DNA of 64,000 bases from Mesorhizobium sp. PAMC28654. Lineage in GTDB: Bacteria > Pseudomonadota > Alphaproteobacteria > Rhizobiales > Rhizobiaceae. The position numbers and the translations under genes were made by a program. The stretch covers positions 5,317,001-5,381,000 of the forward strand of contig NZ_CP085135.1 in the NCBI RefSeq assembly GCF_020616515.1, written 5' to 3'. The notes under the pieces are model-generated. The model had not been told where the DNA came from and ran no database searches. It worked only from the letters and a program-made list of their open reading frames with translations. Below are positions 36,990-47,874 of the stretch, piece by piece; position 1 is the stretch's first letter; every line of letters starts with the position of its first letter.

Positions 36990-39900
36990 TCACTCTCCCG
37001 GTTGTGCGGTTGGCTGCCACGGACGCCACGACCGAGAACGCAACCGCCGGCACCAGCTCCCGAATCGGTCGACGTAGATGTAGATGACCGGAGTCGTATA
37101 GAGGGTCAGAATCTGGCTCAGGATCAAGCCTCCGACGATGGCTATCCCCAGGGGTTGGCGCAGTTCGCTGCCTTCGCCAAGGCCGATGGCAAGCGGCACG
37201 GCACCAAACAGCGCCGCCATGGTCGTCATCATGATCGGGCGGAAGCGCAGCAGGCACGCCTGGTAGATGGCGTCATGCGCCGATTTGCCCTCGCCGCGCT
37301 CGGCCGCCAGCGCGAAGTCGATCATCATGATCGCATTCTTCTTGACGATGCCGATGAGCAGGATGACGCCGATGAGCGCCATGATGGAAAACTCGATGTT
37401 GAACAGCGACAGGGCTAGCAGCGCACCGACGCCGGCCGAGGGCAGGGTGGAGAGAATGGTCAGCGGATGCGCGTAGCTTTCGTAGAGGATGCCGAGCACG
37501 ACATAGACAGCGATGAGCGCGGCAAGGATCAGCAGCGGCTGGTCGGAGAGCGAATCCTGGAACACCTTGGCCGTGCCCTGGAAGCTGCCGTGGATGGTGC
37601 TGGGCACGCCGATGCGATCCGCCGCCTCGTTGATCGCGGCCACGCCGTCGCTGAGCGCCACGCCCGGTGCAAGGTTGAAGGAGAGCGTCGTGGCCACGAA
37701 CAGCCCCTGGTGGTTGACGGCAAGCGGCGTGCTGCCTGGGCCATAGCTCGCCACTGTCGAGAGCGGCACCATCGTCTCGTTGCTGGTGCTAACGGCGGAG
37801 CCGGTCGAGGCTGAGGACTTGCCGGTGCTGGTGATGGAGTTGGTGGCCTGGTTGCGCGCCGCATCCGCCGCGATCGAGGTCGCGCTGCTGGACTGTCCGG
37901 GCGCGACGAACGTGCCGGCGACCGCGTTGCTCGACTGTGAGCCCTGCACGGATCCGCCCGACGTGCTGACATAGACCTGTTTCAGCGCCTCGGGGCTCTG
38001 CCAGTACTGCGGCGCCACCTCCATGATGACGTGGTACTGGTTGCGCGCCACATAGATGGTGGACACCTGGCGCTGGCCGAACGCATCGTAGAGCGTGTTG
38101 TCGATCTGGCTCACGGTGATGCCGAGGCGTGAGGCGGTATCGCGGTCGATGACGACATCGGCCTCCAGTCCCTTGTTCTGCTGGTCCGAGTTGACGTCGG
38201 TGAGCCTGGGCTCGGTCTGCAACGCGGCGGCGAGTTTCGGCGCCCATTCCGCCAACTCGTCGAAACTGTCGCCCTGCATGGTGTATTGGTATTGCGCGTT
38301 CGATTGCCGCCCGCCGACGCGGATGTCCTGCACCGCCTGCAGGAACAGCGTGGCACCGGGCACCACGGCGAGCTGGCGCCGCAGCCGGCCGATCACCTGG
38401 TCGGCTGAAACGCCGCGCTCGGCCCGCGGCTTCAGCGACACGAACATGAAGCCGGAATTGGTCTGGCCGCCGCCAGTGAAGCCGACCGCCGCGTCGACGG
38501 CCGGGTCCTTGCTGACGATGGCGGAGAACTGGCTGAGCTTCTGCGACATCGACTGGAAGGATGTCGCCTGGTCGGCCTGGATCGAGCCGGTCAGCCGTCC
38601 GGTATCCTGCTGCGGGAAGAAGCCCTTGGGGATGGTGACGTAGAGATAGCCATTGAGGCAGAGCGTCGCCAGCAGCACCGCCATGATCAGCAAGGGATTG
38701 TCCAGCGCCCAGGAGAGCGAGCGGCGGTAGCCGTTCAGCATGGCGTCGAAGACGCGCTCGCTGAAACGGTAGAGCCGGCCATGCACGCGGCCCTTCTCGC
38801 TGCGCAGCAGCAGCGAACACATCATCGGCGTCGTGGTCAGCGAGATGGCCAGCGACACCAGGATCGCGGCCGACAGAGTGACGGCGAATTCGCGAAACAG
38901 CCGGCCGATGATGCCGCCCATGAGCAGGATGGGAATGAAGACGGCGATGAGCGAAATGCTCATCGACAGCACGGTGAAGCCGACTTCCTGCGCGCCCTTG
39001 ATCGCCGCCTGCATGCGGCCCATGCCGGCCGAGGTGTAGCGCGAGATGTTCTCCAGCATGACGATGGCGTCGTCGACGACAAAGCCGGTGGCGACGGTCA
39101 GCGCCATCAGCGACAGATTGTCGATGCTGAAGCCGAGCAGGTACATGACGGCCAGCGTGCCGACCAGCGACACCGGCACCGCCACGATCGGCACCAGCGC
39201 CGAGCGCACGTCGCGCAGGAAGGCGAAGACGACGAGGATGACCAGGCCGATGGCGATCATCAGCGTCTGCCCGACCTCGAGCAGCGAGGCCCGGATGGTC
39301 GTCGAGCGGTCGACGGCCATTGACAGGTCGATGGCCGGCGAGATCGAGGCTCGCAATGATGGCAGCAGCGCTTTCACGCGGTCCACCGTCGCGATGATGT
39401 TGGCGTTGGGCGACCGGTTGAGGATGATCAGCACCCCCGGCTTGCCGTTCGCCAGTCCGGCATTGCGGATGTTCTCGACGGAATCATTGACCTGTCCGAC
39501 ATCGGAGAGCCGGATAGGCGCGCCGTTGCGATAGGCGACGATCAGTGACCGGTAGGCATCGGCCTGGCTCGCCTGGTCGTTGGCATAGATCTGATAGCGC
39601 TGCGTGCCGACATCGATGGCGCCCTTGGGACTGTGAGCGTTGGCGGATGCGAGTGCGGCGCGCACGTCCTCCAGTCCGATGCCGTAATTGTAGAGGGCCT
39701 GCGGGATGAGTTCGACGCGCACCGCCGGCAGCGAACTGCCGCCGACCGACACCTCGCCGATGCCGTCGACCTGGGCCAGCTTCTGCGCCAGCACCGTGCT
39801 CGCGGCGTCGTAGATCTGGCCCTTGGAGAGCGTGTCGGAGGTCAGCGTCAGAATGAGGATCGGGGCGTCGGCCGGATTGACCTTGCGATAGGTGGGGTTG

Positions 39901-40274
39901 GAACGCAGGCTCGACGGCAGGTCGGCGCGGGCGGCGTTGATCGCCGCCTGGACGTCGCGTGCCGCGCCGTCGATGTCGCGGTCGAGGCCGAACTGCAAGG
40001 TGATGCGCGCGCTGCCGACGCTTGAGGACGACGTCATCTCGTTGACGTCAGCGATTTCGCCGAGATGCCGTTCGAGCGGGCTCGCCACCGTGTTGGCCAC
40101 GACCTGCGGACTGGCGCCGGGCAGCGAGGCCTGCACCGAGATCACCGGGTAGTCGACCTCGGGCAGCGGCGCCACCGGCAGTTGCGGGTAGGCCACCAGA
40201 CCGGCGGCCAACAGGCCGAAGGTCAGCAGGATCGTCGCCACGGGCCTCCGGATGAAGGGCGCCGACAGGTTCAT
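36990..40274 (-). CDS. RND efflux transporter, inner-membrane subunit 2 (MdtC-like)
   Basis: 1094 residues, about 60 longer than typical. It begins [20 protein letters not shown], the standard RND start, and has 12 membrane helices with the proton-relay region in TM4 ([20 protein letters not shown]) and two large periplasmic domains. About residues 770-835 form a Ser/Thr/Ala/Asn-rich low-complexity insertion (for example [20 protein letters not shown]) that MdtC relatives lack. It pairs with the other RND subunit, as MdtB and MdtC form a heteromultimer in E. coli. Its start overlaps the stop of the upstream RND gene by 4 bases. Confidence 0.92.
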   Translation of the reverse strand: MNLSAPFIRRPVATILLTFGLLAAGLVAYPQLPVAPLPEVDYPVISVQASLPGASPQVVANTVASPLERHLGEIADVNEMTSSSSVGSARITLQFGLDRDIDGAARDVQAAINAARADLPSSLRSNPTYRKVNPADAPILILTLTSDTLSKGQIYDAASTVLAQKLAQVDGIGEVSVGGSSLPAVRVELIPQALYNYGIGLEDVRAALASANAHSPKGAIDVGTQRYQIYANDQASQADAYRSLIVAYRNGAPIRLSDVGQVNDSVENIRNAGLANGKPGVLIILNRSPNANIIATVDRVKALLPSLRASISPAIDLSMAVDRSTTIRASLLEVGQTLMIAIGLVILVVFAFLRDVRSALVPIVAVPVSLVGTLAVMYLLGFSIDNLSLMALTVATGFVVDDAIVMLENISRYTSAGMGRMQAAIKGAQEVGFTVLSMSISLIAVFIPILLMGGIIGRLFREFAVTLSAAILVSLAISLTTTPMMCSLLLRSEKGRVHGRLYRFSERVFDAMLNGYRRSLSWALDNPLLIMAVLLATLCLNGYLYVTIPKGFFPQQDTGRLTGSIQADQATSFQSMSQKLSQFSAIVSKDPAVDAAVGFTGGGQTNSGFMFVSLKPRAERGVSADQVIGRLRRQLAVVPGATLFLQAVQDIRVGGRQSNAQYQYTMQGDSFDELAEWAPKLAAALQTEPRLTDVNSDQQNKGLEADVVIDRDTASRLGITVSQIDNTLYDAFGQRQVSTIYVARNQYHVIMEVAPQYWQSPEALKQVYVSTSGGSVQGSQSSNAVAGTFVAPGQSSSATSIAADAARNQATNSITSTGKSSASTGSAVSTSNETMVPLSTVASYGPGSTPLAVNHQGLFVATTLSFNLAPGVALSDGVAAINEAADRIGVPSTIHGSFQGTAKVFQDSLSDQPLLILAALIAVYVVLGILYESYAHPLTILSTLPSAGVGALLALSLFNIEFSIMALIGVILLIGIVKKNAIMMIDFALAAERGEGKSAHDAIYQACLLRFRPIMMTTMAALFGAVPLAIGLGEGSELRQPLGIAIVGGLILSQILTLYTTPVIYIYVDRFGSWCRRLRSRSWRPWQPTAQPGE

Positions 40275-43200
40275 GGCGCGGCGTCCGCCTCGGAAAGATC
40301 CGTCTGGATGCCGCCGAAGCGGGCGGCAAGACGATCGAACCAGAGATAGATGACCGGCGTCGTGAACAGGGTGAGCAACTGGCTAAGCAGCAGGCCGCCG
40401 ACGATGGTGACGCCGAGCGGGTGGCGCAGTTCCGAGCCGACGCCGGTGCCGAGCATCAGCGGCAGCGCGCCGAGCATCGCCGCCAGCGTCGTCATCAGGA
40501 TCGGGCGGAAGCGCAGCAGGCAGGCCTGGTAGATGGCGTCGCGTGGCGCCTTGCCTTCGTTGCGCTGCGCGTCGAGCGCGAAGTCGATCATCATGATGGC
40601 GTTCTTCTTGACCACGCCGATCAGCAGGATGATGCCGATGATCGAGATGATGGTCAGGTCCTCGCCGGCGATCATCAGCGCCAGCAAGGCGCCGATGCCG
40701 GCCGAAGGCAGCGTCGACAGGATGGTGATGGGATGGATGAAGCTCTCATAGAGCACGCCCAGCACGATGTAGACGGTGACCACCGCCGCCAGGACCAGGA
40801 ACAGCGTGTTGCTGAGCGAGGCCTGGAAGGCGCGCGCGGCGCCCTGGAAGGTGGTGATCACGCTGAGCGGCATGCCGATGTCGCTCTGCGCCTGCTGGAT
40901 CGCGGTGACCGCTTCGCCCAGCGACGCACCGGGCGCCAGGTTGAACGAAAAGGTGGTGGCCGGGAATTGCCCCATATGGGTGATCTGGAGCGGCGCGGTG
41001 TCGACATGGGTTTTAGCGACCACGGCAAGCGGCACCGGAGCGCCGCCGGTCGAGGAGGGCAGGTAGACCGAGGACAGCGCGCGCAGCGAATCCTGCAGGG
41101 ATGGATCCGCTTCCAGGATGACCCGGTATTGGCTGGAGGTGGTGAAGATGGTCGAGACGATGCGCTGGCCGAAGGCGTCGTAGAGGGCGTTGTCGATTGT
41201 CGCCGGCGTGATGCCGAAACGCGCGGCCTGGTCACGGTCGATGTCGACGAATACGGCAAGGCCGGCGTCCGACAGGTCGCTGGCGACGTCGGCAAGCTGC
41301 GGCAGTTTGTTCAGCTTGGCGAGCAGCTTTGGCGTCCATTGCGTCAGCTCGTCCGAATTGGCGTCCTGCAGCACGAATTGGTATTGCGTTCGGCTGACTG
41401 TGCCGTCGATGGTGAGGTCCTGCACCGGCTGCAGATAGAGGGTGATGCCCGCCATCGAGGCCGTGGCCTGCTTCAGGCGGTCGATGACCGCGGTGATATC
41501 GGCGGTGCGCTGTTCGTGCGGCTTGAGGTTGATCAGGATGCGGCCGACATTGAGCGTGGTGTTGGTGCCGTCGACGCCGATGAAGGATGACAGGCTGTCG
41601 ACATCGGGATCCTTGAGGATCACAGCCGCCAGTTTCTGCTGCCGCTCCGCCATCGAGGCATAGGATACCGACTGCGGCGCCTCGGTGATGGCCTGGATGA
41701 CGCCGGTATCCTGCACGGGGAAGAACCCCTTGGGGATGACGATGTAGAGCGCCGCCGTGAGGACCAGCGTGAACGCCGCCACCAGCAGCATCAGCGTCTG
41801 CCGGTCGAGCACCCAGGTCAGCGCGTGGCCGTAACCCCGGATCACCCAGTCGAAGAACTGGCGGCTGCCGCGCTGGAGCGCGTTCTCGCGCACCGCCGAC
41901 AATGGCTTGAGCAGCTTGGCGCAGGCCATCGGCACCAGGGTCAGCGACACCACGGCCGAAATCAGGATGGTGGTGGCGAGCGTGATGGAGAATTCGCGGA
42001 ACAGCCGGCCGACGACATCGCCCATGAACAGCAGCGGGATCAGCACTGCGATCAGCGAGACGGTCAGCGATATGATGGTGAAGCCGATCTGCTCGGAGCC
42101 CTTCAGCGCCGCTTCCAGGGGCGTGTCGCCTTCCTCGATGTAGCGCGCGATGTTCTCGATGACGACGATGGCGTCGTCGACGACGAAGCCGGTGGCGATG
42201 GTCAGCGCCATCAGCGAGAGATTGTCGAGGCTGAAGCCGAACAGATACATGACGCCCAGCGTGCCGACCAGCGACAGCGGCACCGACAGGCTCGGGATCA
42301 GCGTGGCGCGCGCGCTGCGCAGGAAAACGAAGATGACCAGCACGACCAGCATGATCGCCAGCGTCAGCTCGTATTCGACGTCGCGCACAGAAGCGCGGAT
42401 GGTGGTGGTGCGGTCGGTCAGCACCGCCACGTCGACGGAGCTTGGCAGCGATGCCTGCAGTTGCGGCAGCAGGGATTTGATGCGGTCGACCACCTCGATG
42501 ACGTTGGCGCCGGGCTCGCGCTGGATGTTGACGATGATGGCCGGCGTGGTGTTCATCCAGGCCGCCAGCTTGTTGTTCTCGGTGCCGTCGATGATCGAGG
42601 CGACATCGCTCAGCCGCACCGGTGCGCCGTTCTTGTAGGCGATGATCAGCGACCGGTATTCGTCCGCGCTCTTCAGCTGGTCATTGGCATTGATCGTATA
42701 GGCTCGCGATGGGCCGTCGAAATTGCCCTTGGGCGTGTTGACGTTGGCGTTGCCCAATGTCGTGCGCAGGTCGTCGAGGTTGAGGCCGTAGGCGGCGAGC
42801 CGGCGCGGATCAGCCTGGACGCGCACGGCCGGACGCTGGCCGCCGCTGAGGCTGACCAGGCCGACGCCCGCCAACTGGGAGATCTTCTGCGCCAGCCTGG
42901 TATCGGCGAGCTGCTGGACATCGCGCAGCGGCATGGTGGCCGAGGTCAGGCCAAGTGCCAGCACCGGCGCGTCGGCGGGATTGACCTTGGCGTAGATGGG
43001 CGGCGCTGGCAGATCGGCCGGCAGCAGGTTGCCGGCGGCATTGATGGCAGCCTGGACTTCCTGTTCGGCGACATCGAGCGAGATCGCCAGGCTGAATTGC
43101 AGCGTGATGACAGAGGAACCGGCCGAACTCACCGAGTTCATCTGGTTGAGGTTGGCGATCTGTCCGAGCTGGACTTCCAGCGGCGCCGTGACCGAGGAGG

Positions 43201-43378
43201 TCATCACATCCGGGCTCGCGCCCGGATAAAAGGTCTGCACCTGGATGGTCGGATAATCGACTTCGGGCAGCGCCGACACCGGCAGATAGCGATAGGCCAG
43301 CATGCCGGACAGCATGATTGCAACCATGAAAAGCGATGTCGCCACGGGCCTGAGAATGAAGGCTCTCGACGGGCTCAT
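40271..43378 (-). CDS. RND efflux transporter, inner-membrane subunit 1 (MdtB-like)
   Basis: 1035 residues, normal length for MdtB. N-terminus [22 protein letters not shown]4 proton-relay segment [20 protein letters not shown]; conserved [17 protein letters not shown] proton-driven drug/metal/bile-salt-class exporter; the natural substrate is unknown. It overlaps the membrane-fusion gene upstream and the second RND gene downstream by 4 bases each, so translation is coupled. Confidence 0.92.
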   Translation of the reverse strand: MSPSRAFILRPVATSLFMVAIMLSGMLAYRYLPVSALPEVDYPTIQVQTFYPGASPDVMTSSVTAPLEVQLGQIANLNQMNSVSSAGSSVITLQFSLAISLDVAEQEVQAAINAAGNLLPADLPAPPIYAKVNPADAPVLALGLTSATMPLRDVQQLADTRLAQKISQLAGVGLVSLSGGQRPAVRVQADPRRLAAYGLNLDDLRTTLGNANVNTPKGNFDGPSRAYTINANDQLKSADEYRSLIIAYKNGAPVRLSDVASIIDGTENNKLAAWMNTTPAIIVNIQREPGANVIEVVDRIKSLLPQLQASLPSSVDVAVLTDRTTTIRASVRDVEYELTLAIMLVVLVIFVFLRSARATLIPSLSVPLSLVGTLGVMYLFGFSLDNLSLMALTIATGFVVDDAIVVIENIARYIEEGDTPLEAALKGSEQIGFTIISLTVSLIAVLIPLLFMGDVVGRLFREFSITLATTILISAVVSLTLVPMACAKLLKPLSAVRENALQRGSRQFFDWVIRGYGHALTWVLDRQTLMLLVAAFTLVLTAALYIVIPKGFFPVQDTGVIQAITEAPQSVSYASMAERQQKLAAVILKDPDVDSLSSFIGVDGTNTTLNVGRILINLKPHEQRTADITAVIDRLKQATASMAGITLYLQPVQDLTIDGTVSRTQYQFVLQDANSDELTQWTPKLLAKLNKLPQLADVASDLSDAGLAVFVDIDRDQAARFGITPATIDNALYDAFGQRIVSTIFTTSSQYRVILEADPSLQDSLRALSSVYLPSSTGGAPVPLAVVAKTHVDTAPLQITHMGQFPATTFSFNLAPGASLGEAVTAIQQAQSDIGMPLSVITTFQGAARAFQASLSNTLFLVLAAVVTVYIVLGVLYESFIHPITILSTLPSAGIGALLALMIAGEDLTIISIIGIILLIGVVKKNAIMMIDFALDAQRNEGKAPRDAIYQACLLRFRPILMTTLAAMLGALPLMLGTGVGSELRHPLGVTIVGGLLLSQLLTLFTTPVIYLWFDRLAARFGGIQTDLSEADAAP

Positions 43379-44754
43379 TGCTGCTGACCGGTCTCCGAAT
43401 GGCGATGCTTGCGGCCCTGGCCCTTGTGCTTGGTCGCATCGCCGGGGCTCTGATCATCCGCTGGCTGCTGTCCCGTTGGTGGCGCCTGCGCCGGTGTCTG
43501 TGCTGGCGTCTGCGTCTGTCCTGGCGTTTGCGTCGGTGTATGCGCTTGTGTGGGTGGCTGCGCCGATGCCGCCGGCTGGCCGTCCTGCTGCAGGTTGATC
43601 TTGGCGCCGTCGCGGAGCTTGTCGGCGCCATCGACCACAATGCGGTCGCCAGGGTTGAGACCCGAGAGCACCTCGATGCGCTCGCCATTGGTCACGCCAA
43701 GGGTGATCTTGCGCACCGAGACGGTGTTGTCGGCGTCCACAAGATACACGAAGGTGCCGGGCACGCCGCGCTGTACTGCGGCGGTCGGCGCGATCGCCAC
43801 ATCCTTGTGCTGGTCGACCAGAAGCTCGATGTTGACGAACTGGTTGGGGAAAAGATTGCGCGCTTCGTTGGTGAAGGCGGCCCGCAGCTTGATAGTTCCG
43901 GTGCTGGCGTCGATCTGGCTGTCGAAGGTCTGCAGCTGGCCATCCGCGAGTTTGGTCTTGCCGGTTCGGTCCATCGCGGTGGTGGGCAAAGTGGCGCCCT
44001 GCTGCATGCGCTGCGCGATAGCCTGAAGTTGATCCTCCGGCACGGTGAAGATCACGCTGATCGGCTGGATCTGGGTGATGACGACAATGCCATTGGCGTC
44101 GCCCGGCGTGACGTAATTGCCTTCGTCAACCTGACGAAGGCCCGCCCGCCCATCGACAGGCGCCAGGATGCGGCAATAGCCGAGATTGACGTTGGCTGCC
44201 TGTATCAGTGCCTTGTCGATGGAGATCGTGGCTTCGTTCTGTGCGACAAGGGCGACCTGCGTGTCCAGCGTCTGGCGCGGCACGGCGTTCTGGGTCGCCA
44301 GCCCCTGGTAGCGCGCGAGATCGACCTGCGCGCCCTTGAGAAGCGCCTGGTCGCGATCCAGCTGGGCCTGTGCCTGGGCAAGCGCGGCCTGGTAGGGGCG
44401 AGGATCGATCTGCGCGAGCAGGTCGCCTTTCTTGACGTCCTGGCCTTCCTTGAAGTTCACTTGGATGAGCGGTCCGCTGATCTGCGACTTGACCGTAACG
44501 GTGGCAAGCGAGGTGACCGTGCCGAGCGCATCGACGGTGACGTTGATCGTACCCTTCTCGACGGCTGCCGTGCCGACCGACATCGGCTGTGCATTTCTTC
44601 TGTTGCCCGGTTGTTTGTCGGCGACCTGGGGCCGCTGATAGAGATACGCGCCCGTGGCCGCGACGACCAGCAGGAAGATCACCCAGGCAATCCAGCCGCG
44701 CGAGCGCCGCCGCACCGCGACCTTCACCTTCGGCAATTCCAGATTCTGATCCAT
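43375..44754 (-). CDS. RND efflux membrane-fusion (periplasmic adaptor) protein, MdtA-like
   Basis: 459 residues from the ATG at 44752-44754; an upstream frame adds 17 unlikely residues. One N-terminal membrane anchor ([20 protein letters not shown]), then the adaptor domains: lipoyl ([20 protein letters not shown]), alpha-hairpin ([20 protein letters not shown]), second lipoyl half ([20 protein letters not shown]) and beta-barrel. The last ~60 residues are Gln/Thr/Pro repeats ([16 protein letters not shown]) ending in a basic tail, an unusual disordered extension. First gene of the operon; it bridges the RND pumps to the outer-membrane duct. Confidence 0.9.
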   Translation of the reverse strand: MDQNLELPKVKVAVRRRSRGWIAWVIFLLVVAATGAYLYQRPQVADKQPGNRRNAQPMSVGTAAVEKGTINVTVDALGTVTSLATVTVKSQISGPLIQVNFKEGQDVKKGDLLAQIDPRPYQAALAQAQAQLDRDQALLKGAQVDLARYQGLATQNAVPRQTLDTQVALVAQNEATISIDKALIQAANVNLGYCRILAPVDGRAGLRQVDEGNYVTPGDANGIVVITQIQPISVIFTVPEDQLQAIAQRMQQGATLPTTAMDRTGKTKLADGQLQTFDSQIDASTGTIKLRAAFTNEARNLFPNQFVNIELLVDQHKDVAIAPTAAVQRGVPGTFVYLVDADNTVSVRKITLGVTNGERIEVLSGLNPGDRIVVDGADKLRDGAKINLQQDGQPAASAQPPTQAHTPTQTPGQTQTPAQTPAQAPPTGQQPADDQSPGDATKHKGQGRKHRHSETGQQQ

Positions 44755-44979
44755 GGCAACGATCTTCGGTCCCTTCGCCAACCCATATGGCCGAAATCGA
44801 ACCAAGTCGAATTAACAGTTGGACAGGTTCAACCGCTGCCCGGGTGCGTTGTTCCGCACCCTATGATTGCATCGGGCAACCATAGGGAGTGCCATGGTTT
44901 CGGTCAATGTCGTGCAGACGTCGGAAGCCGGCCGTGGCTTCCTGTCAACAGCAAGCCACGGCCAGGCAGGATACCGAAC

Positions 44980-45249
44980 TTATTGCGCGGTCGTGGCGGG
45001 CTGTTGCGGCGTTGCGGCTGGCTGTTGTTGCATCTCCTGCTGCTTCTTCAGCTTGGCCGCGGCCACCTGCTTCTTGTGAAGATGATGGCCGGCAACGCAT
45101 CCGCCGACCGCACCGAGCACCGCGTGATGGCCGGCGTAGTGGCCGGCCACCGCGCCGGCGGCGCCGCCTGTCAGGCAGCCGATTGCCTGCGCCTGATTGC
45201 TCGCACCAACCAAAGCGAGAATTGCAGATGCGAGAAGGATCTTTTTCAT
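44980..45249 (-). CDS. Small exported glycine-zipper protein
   Basis: 89 residues from the ATG at 45247-45249 (GAGG about 8 bases upstream). Residues 1-22 are a signal peptide (KKILLASAILALVGASNQAQ, cleaved near AQA). The mature part is a glycine zipper (GGAAGAVAGHYAGHHAVLGA, then VGGCVAGHH) followed by a Lys/Gln/Pro-rich tail. Proteins of this kind associate with the envelope, but the role of this one is unknown. It lies upstream of the efflux operon on the same strand with 225 bases between. Confidence 0.78.
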   Translation of the reverse strand: MKKILLASAILALVGASNQAQAIGCLTGGAAGAVAGHYAGHHAVLGAVGGCVAGHHLHKKQVAAAKLKKQQEMQQQPAATPQQPATTAQ

Positions 45250-45453
45250 GGGGGCCTCACCAAATCCGTGTTTGCTCCGGCCCTGCACACGGGGATCGTG
45301 CACTTCGCGGCGACAAGAACCGGTGCCTTCATGAAGTCCGACCGATTCTTGGCTTAAATGCGGCGCAGGGTTTTGGCACACTTGGCGTGCCGGGCGGTCA
45401 AGGCCGGCATCGGAAGATTTTCCCGGCATGGAACTTTGTCGGGGCGATAGCGT

Positions 45454-45756
45454 TCAACTACCAGATCGCTTCCCTTCGCGATCTTCTCTTATCCCACCTA
45501 AAGTGCCCCGCGGGCTCAAACCGGCGGGGCTTTTTTGTGATTGCTGAGTTTGTGATTGCTGGGGCGGTGAGGGGTTTTTCGCCCTGATTGGCAAGTTGAT
45601 CACCGTCGCCGAAGGGCGGCTGTATTCAGCGACCGCCACGGCTTCGATCAGCAGATCGAGCGCCTCCCGCGTCTTGCTGCTGGTCTCGTCATCACCGTGG
45701 AGCGCATCGTAGGCGCGCTCGAGATGGATGCGTGCGGCCGAGAATTCGCTTTTCAT
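45454..45756 (-). CDS. Hypothetical protein, small, helical N-terminus
   Basis: 100 residues from the ATG at 45754-45756, with a good GGAGGG 6 bases upstream; a longer frame to 45903 has no such site. Residues 1-55 are predicted helical (FSAARIHLERAYDALHGDDE, then REALDLLIEAVAVAEYS). The rest is Ser/Gln/Pro-rich low complexity and lies opposite the plus-strand terminator and candidate sRNA, so the true C-terminus may be dispensable. Not recognised as a known family; no signal or membrane segment. Confidence 0.55.
   Translation of the reverse strand: MKSEFSAARIHLERAYDALHGDDETSSKTREALDLLIEAVAVAEYSRPSATVINLPIRAKNPSPPQQSQTQQSQKSPAGLSPRGTLGGIREDREGKRSGS
45461..45536 (+). ncRNA. Candidate trans-acting small RNA
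   Basis: Plus-strand sequence with the architecture of a bacterial sRNA, between and opposite two minus-strand genes. Stem-loop 1 is AGATCGC (45463-45469), pyrimidine loop TTCCCTTC, GCGATCT (45478-45484). An unpaired pyrimidine-rich stretch TCTCTTATCCCACCT follows, then a terminator hairpin with six Ts (45505-45536). Pyrimidine-rich loops that can pair with Shine-Dalgarno sequences are usual in rhizobial sRNAs. No plus-strand protein gene precedes the terminator, which would otherwise be unexplained. No clear promoter was located, so the 5' end is uncertain. Confidence 0.4.
45505..45536 (+). terminator. Intrinsic terminator on the plus strand
   Basis: GCCCCGC (45505-45511), 12-base loop, GCGGGGC (45524-45530), then TTTTTT. 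A strong GC stem with a T-tract, oriented for plus-strand transcription, although the nearest annotated genes are on the minus strand. Confidence 0.75.
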
Positions 45757-45910
45757 CGTTTCCCTCCGTGATCCCGCGCTAATACACAGTGGCGTGTCGA
45801 TGGAAACGAAGCGCCAATATCCACAGTTGGATTTGAGTAAAATCCGCCAGGTCCTGGAATCCCCGGGTGTCCGCCGAGACGATTCGGCGGAGAACGCCGG
45901 CATTTTTGCT

Positions 45911-46711
45911 CTAAAGGCGGACGAAAGCCCTCAGCGGCAAGTGGTCGGAGGCAACCCGTGAAAGCGGCGTGTCATGCGCTTCCACGGCCGAGATCATCCC
46001 GTGCCGATTGGCCATGATGCGATCGAGCGCAAGCAGCGGCAGGTTCGACGGGAAGGTGGGGACGGCTGGCGGCAATGGACCAAATGTCGTGTGCAGCGTG
46101 TTCAGTGAGGAGCGGTTTCCGAGCCGCCACTCGTTGAGATCGCCGAGCAGCAGTGTCGGCGTCTCGTCCGGGCTGTTCATGATGTCCAGAACCACGCCGG
46201 CCTGCTGGGAACGGGAGCGGCGCAGCAATCCGAGATGAGCAGCGATGACGCGCAGGGTCCGGTTTCCGTCCAGGTCGATTTCCGCCACCACCGCGCCGCG
46301 CGGTTCCAGTCCCGGAAGCCTGATCTGATGCACGTCGCGAACGACACCCTTCTTGAACAGCAGGACATTGCCGTGCCAGCCGTGCCCCTTGCCATTGGCC
46401 GAGATCGGCACCGGCACCAGACCAGTGTCGGATTCCAGCCGGGACAGGTCGAGAAGCCCGTCGCGATCGCCGAAGCGGTTGTCCGCTTCCTGCAACGCTA
46501 TGACATCCGGGTCGATTTCGCGGATGACGCGGCTGGTTCGCTCGGGATCGAACCGCCTGTCGAGGCCAATGCATCTGTGGACATTGTAGGAGGCAACCAG
46601 CGTTCCGGTCGTGCCCGTCCGCTTGGGCGAGCTGGCGTTTGCCTTTTGCATCCTCCTGTCGCGAATGGAGAGAAGCATGCTTGCCGGGAGGCTACGTCCA
46701 GTTCTCTGCAT
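45911..46711 (-). CDS. Endonuclease/exonuclease/phosphatase-family protein
   Basis: 266 residues from the ATG at 46709-46711; two later in-frame ATGs are possible starts. EEP-fold blocks are in order: VASYNVHRCIG, the metal-binding Glu in DVIALQEADNRFG, RVIAAHLGLLRRSR, LLLGDLNEW (active-site Asp-Asn) and SDHLPL (active-site His). Substrate is unknown: such proteins cleave DNA, phospholipids or phosphoinositides. Rhizobial genomes often have this type next to a phospholipase D-like gene in one operon; here an IS630 separates it from the one at 47.9-49.3 kb. Confidence 0.85.
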   Translation of the reverse strand: MQRTGRSLPASMLLSIRDRRMQKANASSPKRTGTTGTLVASYNVHRCIGLDRRFDPERTSRVIREIDPDVIALQEADNRFGDRDGLLDLSRLESDTGLVPVPISANGKGHGWHGNVLLFKKGVVRDVHQIRLPGLEPRGAVVAEIDLDGNRTLRVIAAHLGLLRRSRSQQAGVVLDIMNSPDETPTLLLGDLNEWRLGNRSSLNTLHTTFGPLPPAVPTFPSNLPLLALDRIMANRHGMISAVEAHDTPLSRVASDHLPLRAFVRL

Positions 46712-46834
46712 GTCCCTGCTGTTCGTCCTCGCTGCGTTCAGGATTTGACCTGGCTATACTGAAATAGGCTCTGTCGGTGAATGTTCCATGTCTTAACCGG
46801 GCGAGGCTCTCAAAAGAGCTAGAGCAGAATCTGA

Positions 46835-47401
46835 TCATTCCGGCTCATATCCTGTTGCGGCGAAGTAGTTGGCGCACTCGGTTGGTGTGAAGCAAGGCAG
46901 TGCGGCGCTGATGGTATCCCACAATTCCGCGACGGTTCGTGCGGCGGCTTTGCGTAGAATCGATTTCAGCTTGGAAAAGGCGTTCTCGATCGGGTTGAAG
47001 TCGGGGGAATAGGGCGGGAGGAACATCATCCTTGCGCCGGTTGCTTCGATCGCCACACGGGCGGCTGCGCTTTTGTGCGCCGGCAGGTTGTCGAGGATCA
47101 CGACATCGTCGGGCCGCAGCGTCGGCACGAGAACCTGCTCGACATAGGCGACAAACCATTCGCCAGTCATCGGGCCGTCCAGGACCATTGGCGCGGTCAT
47201 GCCAGTGAGGCGCAGGGCGCCGGTGAACGTCGTCGTCTTCCAATGGCCATGCGGGATTGGCGATCGGCACCGCATCCCGCGCTTCGTGCGCCCCCGCAGT
47301 CGAGCCATCTTTGTCGAGGCTCCGGTCTCGTCGATGAAGACCAGATGCTCGGGATCAAGATCGGGCTGGGCGTCGAACCAGGCGTTTCGTCGCGCCGCCA
47401 C
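46835..47401 (-). CDS. IS630 transposase, C-terminal frame (DDE catalytic part)
   Basis: 188 residues as an isolated frame; functionally it continues the preceding frame through the A8 run. It holds the DDE core: Asp in LVFIDETGASTKMARLRG, Asp in VVILDNLPAHK and Glu in SPDFNPIENAFSKLKS, so catalytic residues are complete. It may be translated only after slippage at the A-tract. Confidence 0.85.
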   Translation of the reverse strand: MAARRNAWFDAQPDLDPEHLVFIDETGASTKMARLRGRTKRGMRCRSPIPHGHWKTTTFTGALRLTGMTAPMVLDGPMTGEWFVAYVEQVLVPTLRPDDVVILDNLPAHKSAAARVAIEATGARMMFLPPYSPDFNPIENAFSKLKSILRKAAARTVAELWDTISAALPCFTPTECANYFAATGYEPE

Positions 47402-47783
47402 GTCTGGCCGCTCCTGCTCGCTGGCGTGCGCCGTTTTTTTTGAAGGTCATGGAGTGACGATCGAGAAACCGCCAGATCGTGCTCGTCGCAAACGACGCGC
47501 CATGCTCCTGTCGCAGCAACTCGGCGAGTTCGACCAGCGTGATGTCCACCCGCCTCTCGATCGCCGCCAGGATGATGTCGCGATACGCTTCAACGCGGTG
47601 GGACCGCCTGTCGCCGCCCTGCGGCTTTGCGCAGGTGGCTCCGGTCTCGCGCCATTCCCGGACCCAACGCACCGAGCTTGCCGCCGCCACGCCAAATCGC
47701 GCCGCTGCCGCCCGTCGCGACAGGCCGCCATCAACCGCTGCGACCACCCGAGCCCGCAAATCTTCCGATAAGGATTTCGCCAT
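47355..47783 (-). CDS. IS630 transposase, N-terminal frame (helix-turn-helix part)
   Basis: 142 residues; the first ~120 are the DNA-binding half (MAKSLSEDLRARVVAAVDGG, then LSRRAAAARFGVAAASSVRW and a second HTH around LVELAELLRQEHGASFATST). At a run of eight A (47436-47443 on the plus strand as T8) the frame departs from the family consensus MTFKK-TAHASEQER. Seven A would keep one frame, so either slippage at the homopolymer or a mutation separates the two halves. Confidence 0.82.
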   Translation of the reverse strand: MAKSLSEDLRARVVAAVDGGLSRRAAAARFGVAAASSVRWVREWRETGATCAKPQGGDRRSHRVEAYRDIILAAIERRVDITLVELAELLRQEHGASFATSTIWRFLDRHSMTFKKNGARQRAGAARRGGATKRLVRRPARS

Positions 47784-47874
47784 GCCATGCCGGCCTCCGA
47801 ATCCAGCAGATATGCTGAATCAGATTTCCAATCCCAACGAAACCCCTATCGATTCTATCCGCTCGGATTTTGCT

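Noticed and set aside
41825..43387. 520-residue plus-strand frame opposite the MdtB-like gene
   Set aside because: Asp/Gln/His/Arg-rich mirror of conserved RND codons, with no domain or ribosome site.
44842..44861. GGGTGCG/CGCACCC hairpin before the efflux operon
   Set aside because: A 7-bp stem without a T-tract on either strand; it could be a leader structure but is too weak to call.
43378..45357. 659-residue plus-strand frame covering the adaptor and glycine-zipper genes
   Set aside because: Runs antisense through two recognisable genes; composition is that of a shadow frame.
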